This document shows, one piece after another, positions 49,574 through 58,297 of a DNA stretch of 64,000 bases. The stretch is from NCBI RefSeq assembly GCF_047468865.1, contig NZ_JBLGTV010000012.1, positions 43,016-107,015 on the forward strand, written 5' to 3'. Each line of letters starts with the position of its first letter. Position 1 is the stretch's first letter. Under the pieces are notes generated by a model. It made no database searches, had not been told where the DNA came from, and saw nothing but the letters and a program-made list of their open reading frames with translations. The translations under genes were made by a program, and so were the position numbers. The DNA is from Castellaniella hirudinis_A. Lineage in GTDB: Bacteria > Pseudomonadota > Gammaproteobacteria > Burkholderiales > Burkholderiaceae_B.

Positions 49574-50845
49574 TCAGACAAAGGAGGTGGGCAGCAGAAA
49601 CAGAACGGCCGCCACCAGGGTGGGCACGGCCGCCGAGGCCAGCAGCCGCAGAGGCGAGATCGTGCCATCCCCGAAGCAACCCTTCAGGATGGAAAAGCCT
49701 GCGGGGTTGGGCGCATTGGCGATGACGGTCAGCCCGCCGCCCGTCACGGCGCCCGCCACCAGCATGTAGCGCCAGAGATCGCTGGTGCCTTCGACCAGCG
49801 ACCCCAGATAAGTCAGCGCGGCATTGTCCGTCACGGCGGTCAGCGCCGTGGCCCCGGCAAACAGCACATAGGGCGACAGCCCCCCCAGCAGGTCTTGCAG
49901 CCACCACTGCTGCAGGCCGCCCAGCACCACCAGCCCGGCCAGGAAGAACCCCACCATCAGGCCCTCGCGCAGCAACAGAGGCGACTGATGCCGCTTGTAG
50001 GCATGGGCATAGCCGATGAACAGCACCAGCAGCGCCAGGAAGATCTTGATGTGGTGCGAGGACAGCACCACACCGACCAGGAACAGCACATGCACGGCCA
50101 TGACCACCCGCGACACCGGCGGTCGCGGATCGTCCTGCTCGACGCCGATTTCGCCATTGAGCAGGAAAGGCCGGCACAGCCAAGTCAGCACCAGGCTGTT
50201 GAAGACGACGGCCACCACGGCGCGCCAGCCGAAGTGCGTGGCCATGAAGGCGGAGTCCCAGCCAAAGGCCTGGGCGACCATCAGCACCGGCGGCGCCGCA
50301 TAGGCCGTGAGCACCCCGCCGATGGATATATTGACGAACAGCACCCCCACCGTCAGGTACTTGAAGCCGTCCTGGCCGGGGCGGCGGAAATACGCCTGGC
50401 GCAGCAGCAAGGCGGCCAGGGTCATGGCGGCGGGTTCGGTGATCAGGGACCCCGACAACGGCACCAGGGACATGACGACGAAAAACCGGGCCAGTTCGGC
50501 GCGCACGGGCAGGACCCGCGCCACCCCGTCGACCACCAGGTGGACGAGTTCGATGATGGGCCGGCTGGCCGCCACGACCATGATCACGAACACAAAGGCG
50601 GGTTCGGTGAAATTGCGGGTGTCCAGATATTCGACCGCGCCGCCGGCCCCGAGCGTCAGCCCCATCCAAATGAACAGGACACAGGCCCAGACCCCGAAGA
50701 CGGCTTCGACCTCGGAGAGCAGATGCCATAAGCCCGCATGCCGCCCGCCCCGATTGGCCAGGCGCGCAAAAACAGGCACCGAAAAGGTGTGGATGATGGC
50801 AATGGCGAACAGTACGCTGGCCACTGCCTCGGTGTGACTGACCAT
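49574..50845 (-). CDS. Putative Na+/H+ antiporter (Na_H_antiport_3 type)
   Basis: Very hydrophobic protein of 423 aa with ten or more membrane segments, including HTEAVASVLFAIAIIHTFSV, MSLVPLSGSLITEPAAMTLA, GVLFVNISIGGVLTAYAAPP and ALTAVTDNAALTYLGSL. This pattern belongs to the putative antiporter family Na_H_antiport_3 as I remember it. ATG 50845 is preferred over an upstream TTG. Transport activity is inferred only. Confidence 0.72.
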   Translation of the reverse strand: MVSHTEAVASVLFAIAIIHTFSVPVFARLANRGGRHAGLWHLLSEVEAVFGVWACVLFIWMGLTLGAGGAVEYLDTRNFTEPAFVFVIMVVAASRPIIELVHLVVDGVARVLPVRAELARFFVVMSLVPLSGSLITEPAAMTLAALLLRQAYFRRPGQDGFKYLTVGVLFVNISIGGVLTAYAAPPVLMVAQAFGWDSAFMATHFGWRAVVAVVFNSLVLTWLCRPFLLNGEIGVEQDDPRPPVSRVVMAVHVLFLVGVVLSSHHIKIFLALLVLFIGYAHAYKRHQSPLLLREGLMVGFFLAGLVVLGGLQQWWLQDLLGGLSPYVLFAGATALTAVTDNAALTYLGSLVEGTSDLWRYMLVAGAVTGGGLTVIANAPNPAGFSILKGCFGDGTISPLRLLASAAVPTLVAAVLFLLPTSFV

Positions 50846-50964
50846 ATCCGAGTCCAAAAATAGTTAAACAACGGGCCGGCGGCCCGGCGCGATGCCGACC
50901 GACCAGCCCCGATAAAAATCCGGCAACCGCATCCGGTGCGAACGCCCAGGCCGCCCTGACGGAG

Positions 50965-52578
50965 TCAGATGCCCTCCAGCATCAGACGCGCGCCTTTTTC
51001 GGCAATCATGATGGTGGGCGAATTGGTATTGCCCGAAGTGATGACCGGCATGATCGACGCATCGACCACCCGCAGGTTTTCCACCCCCCGCACCCGGAGC
51101 GCCGGGTCGACCACCGCCAGCGGATCGACGCCCATTTTACATGTCCCCACGGGATGGAAAATGGTGGTGCCGATATCGCCCGCCGCCGCTTCGAGATCGG
51201 CCTGGCTTTGCACGGCGGCGCCGGGCAGGTATTCCTGCGGCTGATAACGCGCCAGCGCGGCCTGGGACATGATGCGGCGGGTCAGGCGCAGGGCATCGGC
51301 CGCCACCTGGCGGTCGTCCGAGGTCTGCAGATAGTTGCACAGGATGTCGGGCTGATCGGCCACATTGGGCGAGGTGACGCGGACATGGCCGCGGCTGCTG
51401 GGCTGCAGATTGCAGACCGACGCGGTCATGGCCGGGAAGCGATGCAGCGGGTCGCCGAATTTATCCAGCGACAACGGCTGCACGTGGTATTCGAGATTCG
51501 CCCGGGGCCGCGCGGGATCGGAGCGGGCAAAGGCCCCCAGCTGGGATGGCGCCATGGACAGCGGCCCCCGGCGCAGCAGGGCATATTGCAGGCCCATCCA
51601 GGCTTTGCCCCACCAGGCGTTGGCCAGGGTGTTCAGTGTCAGCGCCCCCTGCAGGCGATAAATCATGCGCAGCTGCAGATGGTCTTGCAGATTTTCGCCC
51701 ACCCCGGGCAGATCGTGCACCACGGGAATCCCCAGCGGGCGCAGGCGTTCGGCGGGCCCGACGCCGGACACCTGCAGCAGCTGGGGCGAGCCGATGGCCC
51801 CCGCCGCCAGCACCACCGCCCGGCCGGCCTGCGCATAGCGCCGCTGGCCATCCTGCACAAACGCCACCCCGGTGACGCGGCGGCCGGAAAATTGCAGGCG
51901 CTCGACCCGGGCCCCGGTCAGCACCTGAAGATTGGCCCGCCCCCGAACGGGATGCAGAAAGGCCTTGGCGGCATTCCAGCGCACCCCCCGGCGCTGGTTG
52001 ACCTCGAAATAATTGCAGCCGGCATTATCGCCCTGGTTGAAATCGTCCGTGGGCGGGATGCCGGCCTGCCCGGCGGCCTGCCGGAAGGCGTCCAGCACGG
52101 CCCAGCGCAGGCGCTGCGGCTCGACCCGCCAGGTGCCGGCCGCCCCGTGGAACGCGCTGGCCCCCGCGTGGTGGTCTTCGACGGCCTTGAACAGGGGAAG
52201 GACATCGTCCCAGGCCCATCCGGGGTTGCCCAGCGCGGCCCAGTGGTCGTAATCGGCCGCCTGGCCGCGCACATACAGCATGCCGTTGATCGACGACGAC
52301 CCGCCCAGCACCCGCCCACGCGGATAACCCAGGGAGCGGTAGTTCAGGCCGGGATCGGGCTGCGTGTGATAGCACCAGTCGGTGCGCGGATTGCCGATGC
52401 AATACAGATAGCCCACGGGGATGTGTATCCAGCGCCAATCGTCTTCCCCCCCGGCTTCGAGCAAAAGCACGCGGTGCCTGGCCGACAGGCGGTTGGCCAG
52501 CAGGCAGCCGGCGGACCCGGCCCCGACGATGATGTAGTCGGCGGCGAGCGATGTCTCGGTGTTGGCGGCGTCGGCCAT
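50965..52578 (-). CDS. GMC-family FAD oxidoreductase (choline/alcohol dehydrogenase-like)
   Basis: FAD flavoenzyme of 537 aa. The N-terminal ADP-binding motif is YIIVGAGSAGCLLANRLS. The GMC signatures are GYPRGRVLGGSSSINGMLYV and AGAIGSPQLLQVSGVGP. Catalytic His lies in TIFHPVGTCKMG, and the C-terminus reads NLRVVDASIMPVITSGNTNS. It resembles BetA- and AlkJ-type alcohol dehydrogenases. Absence of betB or other bet genes nearby makes choline unlikely. Confidence 0.85.
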   Translation of the reverse strand: MADAANTETSLAADYIIVGAGSAGCLLANRLSARHRVLLLEAGGEDDWRWIHIPVGYLYCIGNPRTDWCYHTQPDPGLNYRSLGYPRGRVLGGSSSINGMLYVRGQAADYDHWAALGNPGWAWDDVLPLFKAVEDHHAGASAFHGAAGTWRVEPQRLRWAVLDAFRQAAGQAGIPPTDDFNQGDNAGCNYFEVNQRRGVRWNAAKAFLHPVRGRANLQVLTGARVERLQFSGRRVTGVAFVQDGQRRYAQAGRAVVLAAGAIGSPQLLQVSGVGPAERLRPLGIPVVHDLPGVGENLQDHLQLRMIYRLQGALTLNTLANAWWGKAWMGLQYALLRRGPLSMAPSQLGAFARSDPARPRANLEYHVQPLSLDKFGDPLHRFPAMTASVCNLQPSSRGHVRVTSPNVADQPDILCNYLQTSDDRQVAADALRLTRRIMSQAALARYQPQEYLPGAAVQSQADLEAAAGDIGTTIFHPVGTCKMGVDPLAVVDPALRVRGVENLRVVDASIMPVITSGNTNSPTIMIAEKGARLMLEGI

Positions 52579-52681
52579 GATGCGATGTCTCCCCGGGCTC
52601 GGCGTCCCGTTTGGTGCTGTCGGATCAGTCTAGCCGAATTCGGTTTCTTGCGGCAGGCGCGGGGCGGGCGGCGCGTCCGGC

Positions 52682-53632
52682 TCAGACCGGCAGAACCGTC
52701 CCGGCCAGGGCCGCCACGATCAACAGGACGCCGACCTGCATATTGGAGCGGAACAGCCGCAGGCCGCGCTCGGGACGCCGCACATCGAAACACGCCATCT
52801 GCCAGACAAAGTGACCGGCGATCACGGCCATCACGAGGTAATAAGGCCAGGCCATCCCCATGCCCCAGCCGGCCGCCAGCCACAACGCCGCCGTGGCGGC
52901 ATAAAATCCGCCGATCCAGGCGCGGCCCCGGTCGCCAAAGCGCATGGCGACCGATTTGAGCCCCAGCATCCGGTCGTCGCGCAAGTCGATATAGGCATAG
53001 ATGGCGTCATAGCCAATCTGCCACAACACCGCCCCCAGCCACATGGCCGCCCCGTACCAGGGCAGGATGTCGCGGGTGTCGGTCCAGGCCATCAGCATGC
53101 CCCAGTTGAACGCCATGCCCAGCACCGCCTGCGGCCAGTAGGTGAACCGCTTGCACAAAGGGTAGACGATGACCAGGGGCAGCAGGGCCAGGGCCAGCCA
53201 ACGGCTGTAGGCGTTGATGGCCAGCAGCAGGCTGGCGCACACCAGCAACTGGGCCAGCACGAACCACAAAGCCGCCGACAGGGTCAGCTGGCCGCTGGTC
53301 AGCGGCCGGAAGCGCGTGCGCTCGACCCGGTGATCGAAATTGCGGTCGAAAATATCATTGAAACAGCAGCCCACCCCGCGCATCAGCAAGGCGCCCAGCG
53401 AGAACACCACCAGGCGCCACACGGTGGGCCAGCCATCGGCCGCCTGCACCAGGGCCGCCAGCGCGGGCAGCAGCGTGAGCCAGGTGCCGACGGGACGATC
53501 CAGGCGGCACAGGCGCGCATACGGCCCCCAGGCGGCGGGCAGCCAGCGGGCCACCCAGTCGTCCAGGTGCATATCGGACAGATCGGGCGGCGCGCCCTGG
53601 GCGTGTCTGGCGGTGGGAGACTCTCCCGCCAT
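52682..53632 (-). CDS. ubiA: 4-hydroxybenzoate polyprenyltransferase
   Basis: Membrane prenyltransferase that attaches the polyprenyl tail to 4-hydroxybenzoate in ubiquinone synthesis. 316 aa with eight or nine membrane segments. The two Asp-rich motifs are NDIFDRNFD and DLRDDRMLG, and YARLCRLDRPVGTWLTLLPA is typical. Start Met 53632 overlaps the stop of the aminotransferase by one base (TGATG). Its N-terminus extends about 30 residues beyond E. coli UbiA. Confidence 0.93.
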   Translation of the reverse strand: MAGESPTARHAQGAPPDLSDMHLDDWVARWLPAAWGPYARLCRLDRPVGTWLTLLPALAALVQAADGWPTVWRLVVFSLGALLMRGVGCCFNDIFDRNFDHRVERTRFRPLTSGQLTLSAALWFVLAQLLVCASLLLAINAYSRWLALALLPLVIVYPLCKRFTYWPQAVLGMAFNWGMLMAWTDTRDILPWYGAAMWLGAVLWQIGYDAIYAYIDLRDDRMLGLKSVAMRFGDRGRAWIGGFYAATAALWLAAGWGMGMAWPYYLVMAVIAGHFVWQMACFDVRRPERGLRLFRSNMQVGVLLIVAALAGTVLPV

Positions 53633-54840
53633 CAGACCTGCCCGGCGGGGCCGATCAATTGCCCCAGCACCTGGATGCCGCTGCGGATGCGGTCTTCGGG
53701 CACCGTGACGAAACTGAGCCGCAGGGTGTTGGCGGGGGCCTTGACCCCGGCATAAAACGGCGCGCCGGGGACAAAGGCCACGTTCTGGGCAATGGCCTGC
53801 TGCAGCAGCTGGGTGGTGTCGATGCCCTCGCGCAGCGTCACCCAGATGAACATGCCGCCCTCCGGGCGCGTCCAGTGGGCATCGGCGGGGAAATACCGCT
53901 GCAGAGCGTCCAGCATATAGCCGCACTGGCGTTGGTACAGATCGCGCACCAAAGGCAGGTGGCGCTGCAGGAAGCCGTCGCGGATGGTTTCATAGACGGC
54001 CATCTGGGTGACGGTGGCCGTGTGAAGATCGGTGGCCTGTTTGATCTGGACGAGCTTGCCGATGATGTGCCGGGGCGCCACCACATAGCCCAGACGCATG
54101 CCCGGGGCCAGCACCTTGGAGAAGGTGCCCAGGCGGATGACGGTGGCCCCCGCCGGGCGGCCGAGTTCCAGCAGGCCGGGCTGGGGCTGGCCCGCGTAGC
54201 GCAGTTCGCCGTAGGGATCGTCCTCGATGATGGGCAGGCCCAGGGCGGCGCAGCGGTCGACCAGGGCCTGGCGGCGGGCGCGATCCAGGGTTAGCCCGGT
54301 GGGGTTCTGGAAGTTGGGCAGCACGTAAATGAAGCGCGCATCGCGCACAAGCGCGTCATCCAGGGCATCGGGCACCAGGCCCTGGGCATCGGTGGGCACC
54401 GCCTGGAATTGCGGCTGGAACTGCGAAAACGACTGCAACGCCCCCAGGTAGCTGGGCGCTTCGACCAGGACTTTCGAGCCGGGGTCGATAAAGAGCTTGC
54501 CCAGCATGTCCAGCGCCTGCTGGGAACCGGAAACGATCAGGACTTCTTCGGGGTCGATGGGCGCGCCTTCGCGGGAAAGATCCTGGGCGACCCATTCGCG
54601 CAGCGGGGTATAGCCTTCGGTGCGCCCATACTGCAAGGCCGTGGCCCCCTGGGTATCCAGCACACGGTCGAACGCGGCGCGGAGCTCGGCAATGGGGAAA
54701 CCAGCCGGAGAAGGCAGGCCGCCGGCAAACGAGATGACCTCGGGGCGTTCGGTGATCTTGAGAATTTCGCGGATGGCCGAACTGGTCAGCTGCATGGCGC
54801 GTTGAGAAAAAACAGCGGGAGTATTGGTGTGCGTGTCCAT
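53632..54840 (-). CDS. PLP-dependent aminotransferase, 2-aminoadipate/MocR type
   Basis: Fold type I aminotransferase of 402 aa. It has VISFAGGLPSPAGFP, YGRTEGYTPLREWVA and IVSGSQQALDMLGKL; the PLP-contact IYVLPNFQNPTGLTL follows, then the Schiff-base Lys in LGTFSKVLAPGMRLGYV. This is the subgroup of LysN/2-aminoadipate and aromatic or broad-range transaminases, here without a DNA-binding domain. Substrate unknown. Coupled to ubiA by overlap. Confidence 0.86.
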   Translation of the reverse strand: MDTHTNTPAVFSQRAMQLTSSAIREILKITERPEVISFAGGLPSPAGFPIAELRAAFDRVLDTQGATALQYGRTEGYTPLREWVAQDLSREGAPIDPEEVLIVSGSQQALDMLGKLFIDPGSKVLVEAPSYLGALQSFSQFQPQFQAVPTDAQGLVPDALDDALVRDARFIYVLPNFQNPTGLTLDRARRQALVDRCAALGLPIIEDDPYGELRYAGQPQPGLLELGRPAGATVIRLGTFSKVLAPGMRLGYVVAPRHIIGKLVQIKQATDLHTATVTQMAVYETIRDGFLQRHLPLVRDLYQRQCGYMLDALQRYFPADAHWTRPEGGMFIWVTLREGIDTTQLLQQAIAQNVAFVPGAPFYAGVKAPANTLRLSFVTVPEDRIRSGIQVLGQLIGPAGQV

Positions 54841-55160
54841 GGGGAAGCCCGAATGTAAGCCTGCCTTTTGAGCCGGCTGATTGGCAAATTGCCGGTCAGC
54901 CCGGATCGGCGGGCAGCCGGCGCGGTATGACAGGGTGAATCCGCCCAGGGCCATGCTGGCTTAGGGTGGGAGATTGACCCTAAACCGCTTATCTTAGATC
55001 AAATATTGCTTGCCGAAAATGCGGATCAACGCGGATGTTGTTTTGCGGCCCGGCAATGGCGGCCCGGCGTCTGCATTCCGACGTTTGCATTCCGGCGGCC
55101 GGCGTTTTTTCGGCACGGGGCCGGCGGCGGCCCGGATCTGTGCCCCCGGGCCGCGCCGCA
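54841..55160. other. Intergenic region with a perfect inverted repeat
   Basis: This 320-nt stretch separates lldD from the aminotransferase and holds no ORF I can support. TTAGGGT-N9-ACCCTAA (54961-54983) is a perfect 7-bp inverted repeat about 120 nt before the aminotransferase start and may be an operator. A short direct repeat (CGTCTGCATTCCG and CGTTTGCATTCCG) lies near 55068-55096. Confidence 0.5.
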
Positions 55161-56297
55161 TTAGTCCCGCACCAGGGAATCCCGCGTGATGTCGGCAATC
55201 GTGCGGGCTCCCGTCAGCGTCATGGCGACGCGCATTTCTTTTTCGATCAGCGCCAGCAAATTGGCGACCCCGGCCTGGCCGCCCACCGCCAGGGCATACA
55301 GCCAGGCGCGGCCCAGCAGCACCGTATCGGCCCCCAGGGCCAGCATGCGCACGACATCCAGCCCGGTGCGCACGCCGGAGTCGGCCAGCACGGCGATCTG
55401 GCCCTTGACCGCGTCAGCGATGGCCGGCAGCGCGCGGGCCGTGGACAACACCCCATCCAGCTGGCGCCCGCCATGATTAGACACCACGATGCCATCGGCC
55501 CCGAAGCGCACCGCCTCGCGGGCATCGTCGGGATCCAGAATACCCTTGATCACCATCGGCCCCTGCCAGAAATCCCGAATCCACTGCAAATCCTTCCAGG
55601 AAATGGAAGGATCGAAATTATTGCCCAGCCAGCCGATATAGTCTTCCAGCCCCGTGGGCTTGCCCAGGTACTTGGAGACATTGCCCAAATCATGCGGCCG
55701 GCCCCACAGGCCCACGTCCCAGGACCAGCGCGGATGCAACACGGCCTGCAGGTAGCGGCGCCAGGCGGCATACGGGCCGCTCATGCCGGCATGGGCATCG
55801 CGGTAACGGGCGCCGGGCACGGGCATGTCCACCGTGAACACCAGGGTAGACACCCCGGCGGCCTGGGCGCGTTCCAGCACGCTTTTCATGAAGCCGCGGT
55901 CTTTCAGCACATACAGCTGGAACCACATGGGGCGGCTGATGGCCGGCGCGACTTCCTCGATGGGACAGACCGACACCGTGGACAGGGTGCAGGGAATGCC
56001 GTGGCGGTCGGCGGCGCAGGCGGCCTGGACCTCGCCGCGCCGGGCATACATGCCGGTCAGGCCCACCGGCGCCAGGGCCACGGGCATGGACAAGGTCTCG
56101 TCGAACAGCCGCGTGGTGAGATCCAGGCTGGACATGTCGTTCAGCACGCGCTGGCGCAGGGCCACACTGGCCAGGTCGCTGACGTTATGCCGCAGGGTGT
56201 ATTCGGCATAGGCCCCGCCATCGGCATAATGAAACAAAAACGGCGGCAGGCGGCGCCGGGCGGCGGCGCGATAATCGGTGGAGGCGGAAATAATCAT
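55161..56297 (-). CDS. lldD: FMN-dependent L-lactate dehydrogenase
   Basis: Oxidises L-lactate to pyruvate at the membrane, passing electrons to the quinone pool. The 378-residue alpha-hydroxy-acid dehydrogenase shows MPVALAPVGLTGMYARRGE, PMWFQLYVLKDR, PMVIKGILDPDDA and the active-site GADGIVVSNHGGRQLDG, plus the phosphate-binding ALGADTVLLGRAWLYAL. It is 13 nt downstream of lldR. No permease gene (lldP) is next to it. Confidence 0.93.
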   Translation of the reverse strand: MIISASTDYRAAARRRLPPFLFHYADGGAYAEYTLRHNVSDLASVALRQRVLNDMSSLDLTTRLFDETLSMPVALAPVGLTGMYARRGEVQAACAADRHGIPCTLSTVSVCPIEEVAPAISRPMWFQLYVLKDRGFMKSVLERAQAAGVSTLVFTVDMPVPGARYRDAHAGMSGPYAAWRRYLQAVLHPRWSWDVGLWGRPHDLGNVSKYLGKPTGLEDYIGWLGNNFDPSISWKDLQWIRDFWQGPMVIKGILDPDDAREAVRFGADGIVVSNHGGRQLDGVLSTARALPAIADAVKGQIAVLADSGVRTGLDVVRMLALGADTVLLGRAWLYALAVGGQAGVANLLALIEKEMRVAMTLTGARTIADITRDSLVRD

Positions 56298-56310
56298 GGG
56301 CTTGACGCAT

Positions 56311-57063
56311 TCAGAGTAAAGAGGAGAGGCGCGATGAGCGCGCGCGGCGGGCGTCGTCTTCGTCCAGGGCGCGAACCATCGTGTGAACAAATTCCAGGTG
56401 CTGCCAGACGGCGGCGCGCGCCGCCGGCGCGTCGCCGCGCAAAATCGCCTGCAACACGGCTTCGTGCTGGCCGGCCAGTTGCTCCTGGGTATGCTGCACG
56501 GTGTACAGGCGCTGACGGCTTTCGCTGACATTGGCGTGCAGCAGCTGAAACAGGCCATGCATCATCTGCAGCAGCACGGCGTTGTGCGAGGCTTCGGCAA
56601 TGGCCAGGTGGAAACGCGCATCCGCCTGCGCCAACAGGCCGGCATCATCGCGCCCCTGCTGGCGCAGCAGGTCGTCGAAGCAGGCGCGGATACGGGCGCG
56701 ATCCCGGTCGGTGGCGCGCAGCGCCGCGTGCCAGGCCGTACCGCCTTCCAGGGCGTGGCGGGCTTCCAGAACATCATAACGATAGCCCGGGTCGTCGGAC
56801 ACCAAGCCCCCCAGGGCCTGGGTCAGGCGCCGGCCGGGCCCGGCGTCGTCTTCCGCCGGAGGCTGCAGGTAATGCCCCCCGCCTTGGCGGCTGCGCAGCA
56901 GGCCGCGGCTGGCCAGCTGGTGGATGGCCTCGCGCACGGAAGGCCGCGAGGCGCCCAAGTCCACGGCCAGCCGGCGCTCGGGCGGCAGGCGGTCGCCGGG
57001 CCGCAGGCCCCGATCGGCGATCAGATCCAGCAACTGCTCGGCAAGGCGGTCTGACAGGCGCAT
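56311..57063 (-). CDS. lldR: GntR/FadR-family lactate regulator LldR
   Basis: A 250-residue regulator: N-terminal winged helix (LIADRGLRPGDRLPPERRLA, SRPSVREAIHQLASRGLLR) and C-terminal FCD ligand domain (about residues 95-235, with HLAIAEASHNAVLLQMMHGL). FCD regulators bind carboxylic acids through a metal. Coupling to lldD and TGGT-N3-ACCA operators upstream point to LldR. PdhR- or GlcC-type roles are less likely. Confidence 0.88.
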   Translation of the reverse strand: MRLSDRLAEQLLDLIADRGLRPGDRLPPERRLAVDLGASRPSVREAIHQLASRGLLRSRQGGGHYLQPPAEDDAGPGRRLTQALGGLVSDDPGYRYDVLEARHALEGGTAWHAALRATDRDRARIRACFDDLLRQQGRDDAGLLAQADARFHLAIAEASHNAVLLQMMHGLFQLLHANVSESRQRLYTVQHTQEQLAGQHEAVLQAILRGDAPAARAAVWQHLEFVHTMVRALDEDDARRARSSRLSSLL

Positions 57064-57216
57064 CGGATGTTTCCAGCGCCGTCAAGCAACCGCAATCATC
57101 CAGGGCGGACGGGCCGCCCGCCCTGCGGGGCCATGGGTTTGTTGCCAAAAAGGGGACATTGCCATTGTGAAATGATAGAAAATCCGCAACAGCCGACAAG
57201 CATGCTGCCACTGTAT

Positions 57217-57227
57217 TGGTAAGACCA
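57217..57227. promoter_or_regulatory. LldR-type operator, proximal
   Basis: TGGT-AAG-ACCA, the FadR/PdhR/LldR-type consensus, about 154 nt before the lldR start in an AT-rich region. A twin lies 215 bp further upstream. Confidence 0.65.
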
Positions 57228-57431
57228 CTTAAATGAAATAGGTTTTGTCGTTGAATTATAGAAATCTCGATCCAGACAAGTCAATAATAATATCGCAAAC
57301 CGCTGTTTTAAAATCGAAATAACAAAAACCGATTGAATCGTGAACATGCGATTAATCAAGTAGTTAAACCGCCTTGCCCGGCGCTCATCGCCGATTTCTC
57401 AAGCCGTGACATGACGGCAGAATATCCAAAC

Positions 57432-57442
57432 TGGTATGACCA
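57432..57442. promoter_or_regulatory. LldR-type operator, distal
   Basis: TGGT-ATG-ACCA, the same palindrome as at 57217. The 484-nt region 57064-57547 between lldR and the trpGDC leader contains these two sites, an AT-rich stretch (57230-57360) and no supportable ORF. E. coli lldPRD also uses two LldR operators. Confidence 0.6.
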
Positions 57443-57512
57443 ATAAAGCCGTTTGCCATCGGCGGGATGCCTGCCGCGCCGCCCGCCCCGGAACGGTTCG
57501 TATTAACCCTGC

Positions 57513-57541
57513 TCGACAGCGCCGGGCGGCCACAGTAGAAT
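57513..57541 (+). promoter_or_regulatory. Sigma-70 promoter of trpGDC
   Basis: TCGACA, 17 nt, TAGAAT: five of six matches to each consensus hexamer with ideal spacing. Transcription should begin near 57547-57550, at the ATG of the Trp leader peptide. Confidence 0.7.
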
Positions 57542-57547
57542 GCCGCC

Positions 57548-57595
57548 ATGACATTTCACGCGATCCCTCACGTTTCCACTTGGTGGCGCTCCTAA
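57548..57595 (+). CDS. trpL: trpGDC leader peptide with two tandem Trp codons
   Basis: A 15-codon ORF ending STWWRS and TAA, 117 bases before trpG. The tandem Trp codons lie in the first arm of an attenuator-like set of hairpins. A strong promoter places the transcript start at or next to its ATG, so it may be translated as a leaderless mRNA, as is known for the trpE(G) leader of Sinorhizobium meliloti. The ending resembles the leader before trpE (TWRWWR), hinting at shared origin. Confidence 0.82.
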   Translation: MTFHAIPHVSTWWRS

Positions 57596-57660
57596 TCGGG
57601 GCGGCACCCTGATGCGTGTTTCATCGCATTTTGCCGCCGTTCTGGCTGGCAAAGTTCTTC
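57582..57660 (+). promoter_or_regulatory. trpGDC transcription attenuator
   Basis: Arms fit a classical attenuator. 1:2 pairs GGTG/CACC and CGCTCC/GGGGCG (57582-57592 with 57598-57608), and arm 1 contains the second Trp codon and the stop. 2:3 pairs GGCGGCA (57600-57606) with TGCCGCC (57632-57638). 3:4 pairs TTTGCCGCC (57630-57638) with GGC-T-GGCAAA (57644-57653). The last is followed by GTTCTTCTCC, a poor U tract, so termination may be leaky. A ribosome stalled at the Trp codons would hide arm 1 and favour 2:3. Confidence 0.75.
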
Positions 57661-57712
57661 TCCCCCCTCTGTCTCCCAGCTCGGCGGCGCCTGACCAAGG
57701 AAGCACTTGATC

Positions 57713-58279
57713 ATGAAGCTCCTGATGCTCGACAACTACGACTCGTTTACCTATAACCTGGTGCAATACTTCGGCGAACTGGGTGCCCAGGTGTCGGTCG
57801 TGCGCAACGATCAGACCGATCTGGCCGGCCTGGAAGCCTGCCAGCCCGACCGCATTTGTGTCTCGCCCGGGCCCTGCACACCGGCCGAAGCGGGCATTTC
57901 CATCGACCTGATCCGGCACTTCGCCGGCCGCGTCCCCATCCTGGGGGTCTGCCTGGGACACCAGGCCATCGGCGCGGCCTACGGCGGCCAGATCGTGCGC
58001 GCCAAGACCCTGATGCACGGCAAAGTCTCCCCCATCACCCACACGGGCACGGACGTCTTTGCCGGCCTGCCATCGCCTTTCCAGGTCACGCGCTACCATT
58101 CCCTGGCCATCGACCGCACCACCCTGCCGGACTGCCTGCGCATCACCGCCGAGACCGAGGACGGCGAAATCATGGGGGTGGCCCATACGGCTCTGCCGAT
58201 CTACGGCGTGCAGTTCCACCCCGAATCCATCCTCAGCGAACACGGCCATGCCTTGCTGCGCAATTTCCTTGAACTCTGA
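57713..58279 (+). CDS. trpG: Anthranilate synthase component II (glutamine amidotransferase)
   Basis: Supplies ammonia from glutamine to TrpE. The 188-residue class I amidotransferase has LLMLDNYDSFTYNLVQYFGE, the nucleophile Cys in LGVCLGHQAIG, and the catalytic His/Glu in VQFHPESILSEHG. AAGGAAG precedes Met 57713. It may also serve p-aminobenzoate synthesis. Its partner TrpE is encoded 51 kb away, so amounts of the two subunits depend on two attenuators. Confidence 0.95.
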   Translation: MKLLMLDNYDSFTYNLVQYFGELGAQVSVVRNDQTDLAGLEACQPDRICVSPGPCTPAEAGISIDLIRHFAGRVPILGVCLGHQAIGAAYGGQIVRAKTLMHGKVSPITHTGTDVFAGLPSPFQVTRYHSLAIDRTTLPDCLRITAETEDGEIMGVAHTALPIYGVQFHPESILSEHGHALLRNFLEL

Positions 58280-58297
58280 CGCCAAAGGACGCCCCTC

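Noticed and set aside
54990..55010. TTGATCTAAGATAA as an FNR box (minus strand)
   Set aside because: Only one half-site fits. The other has two matches of five, too weak to list.
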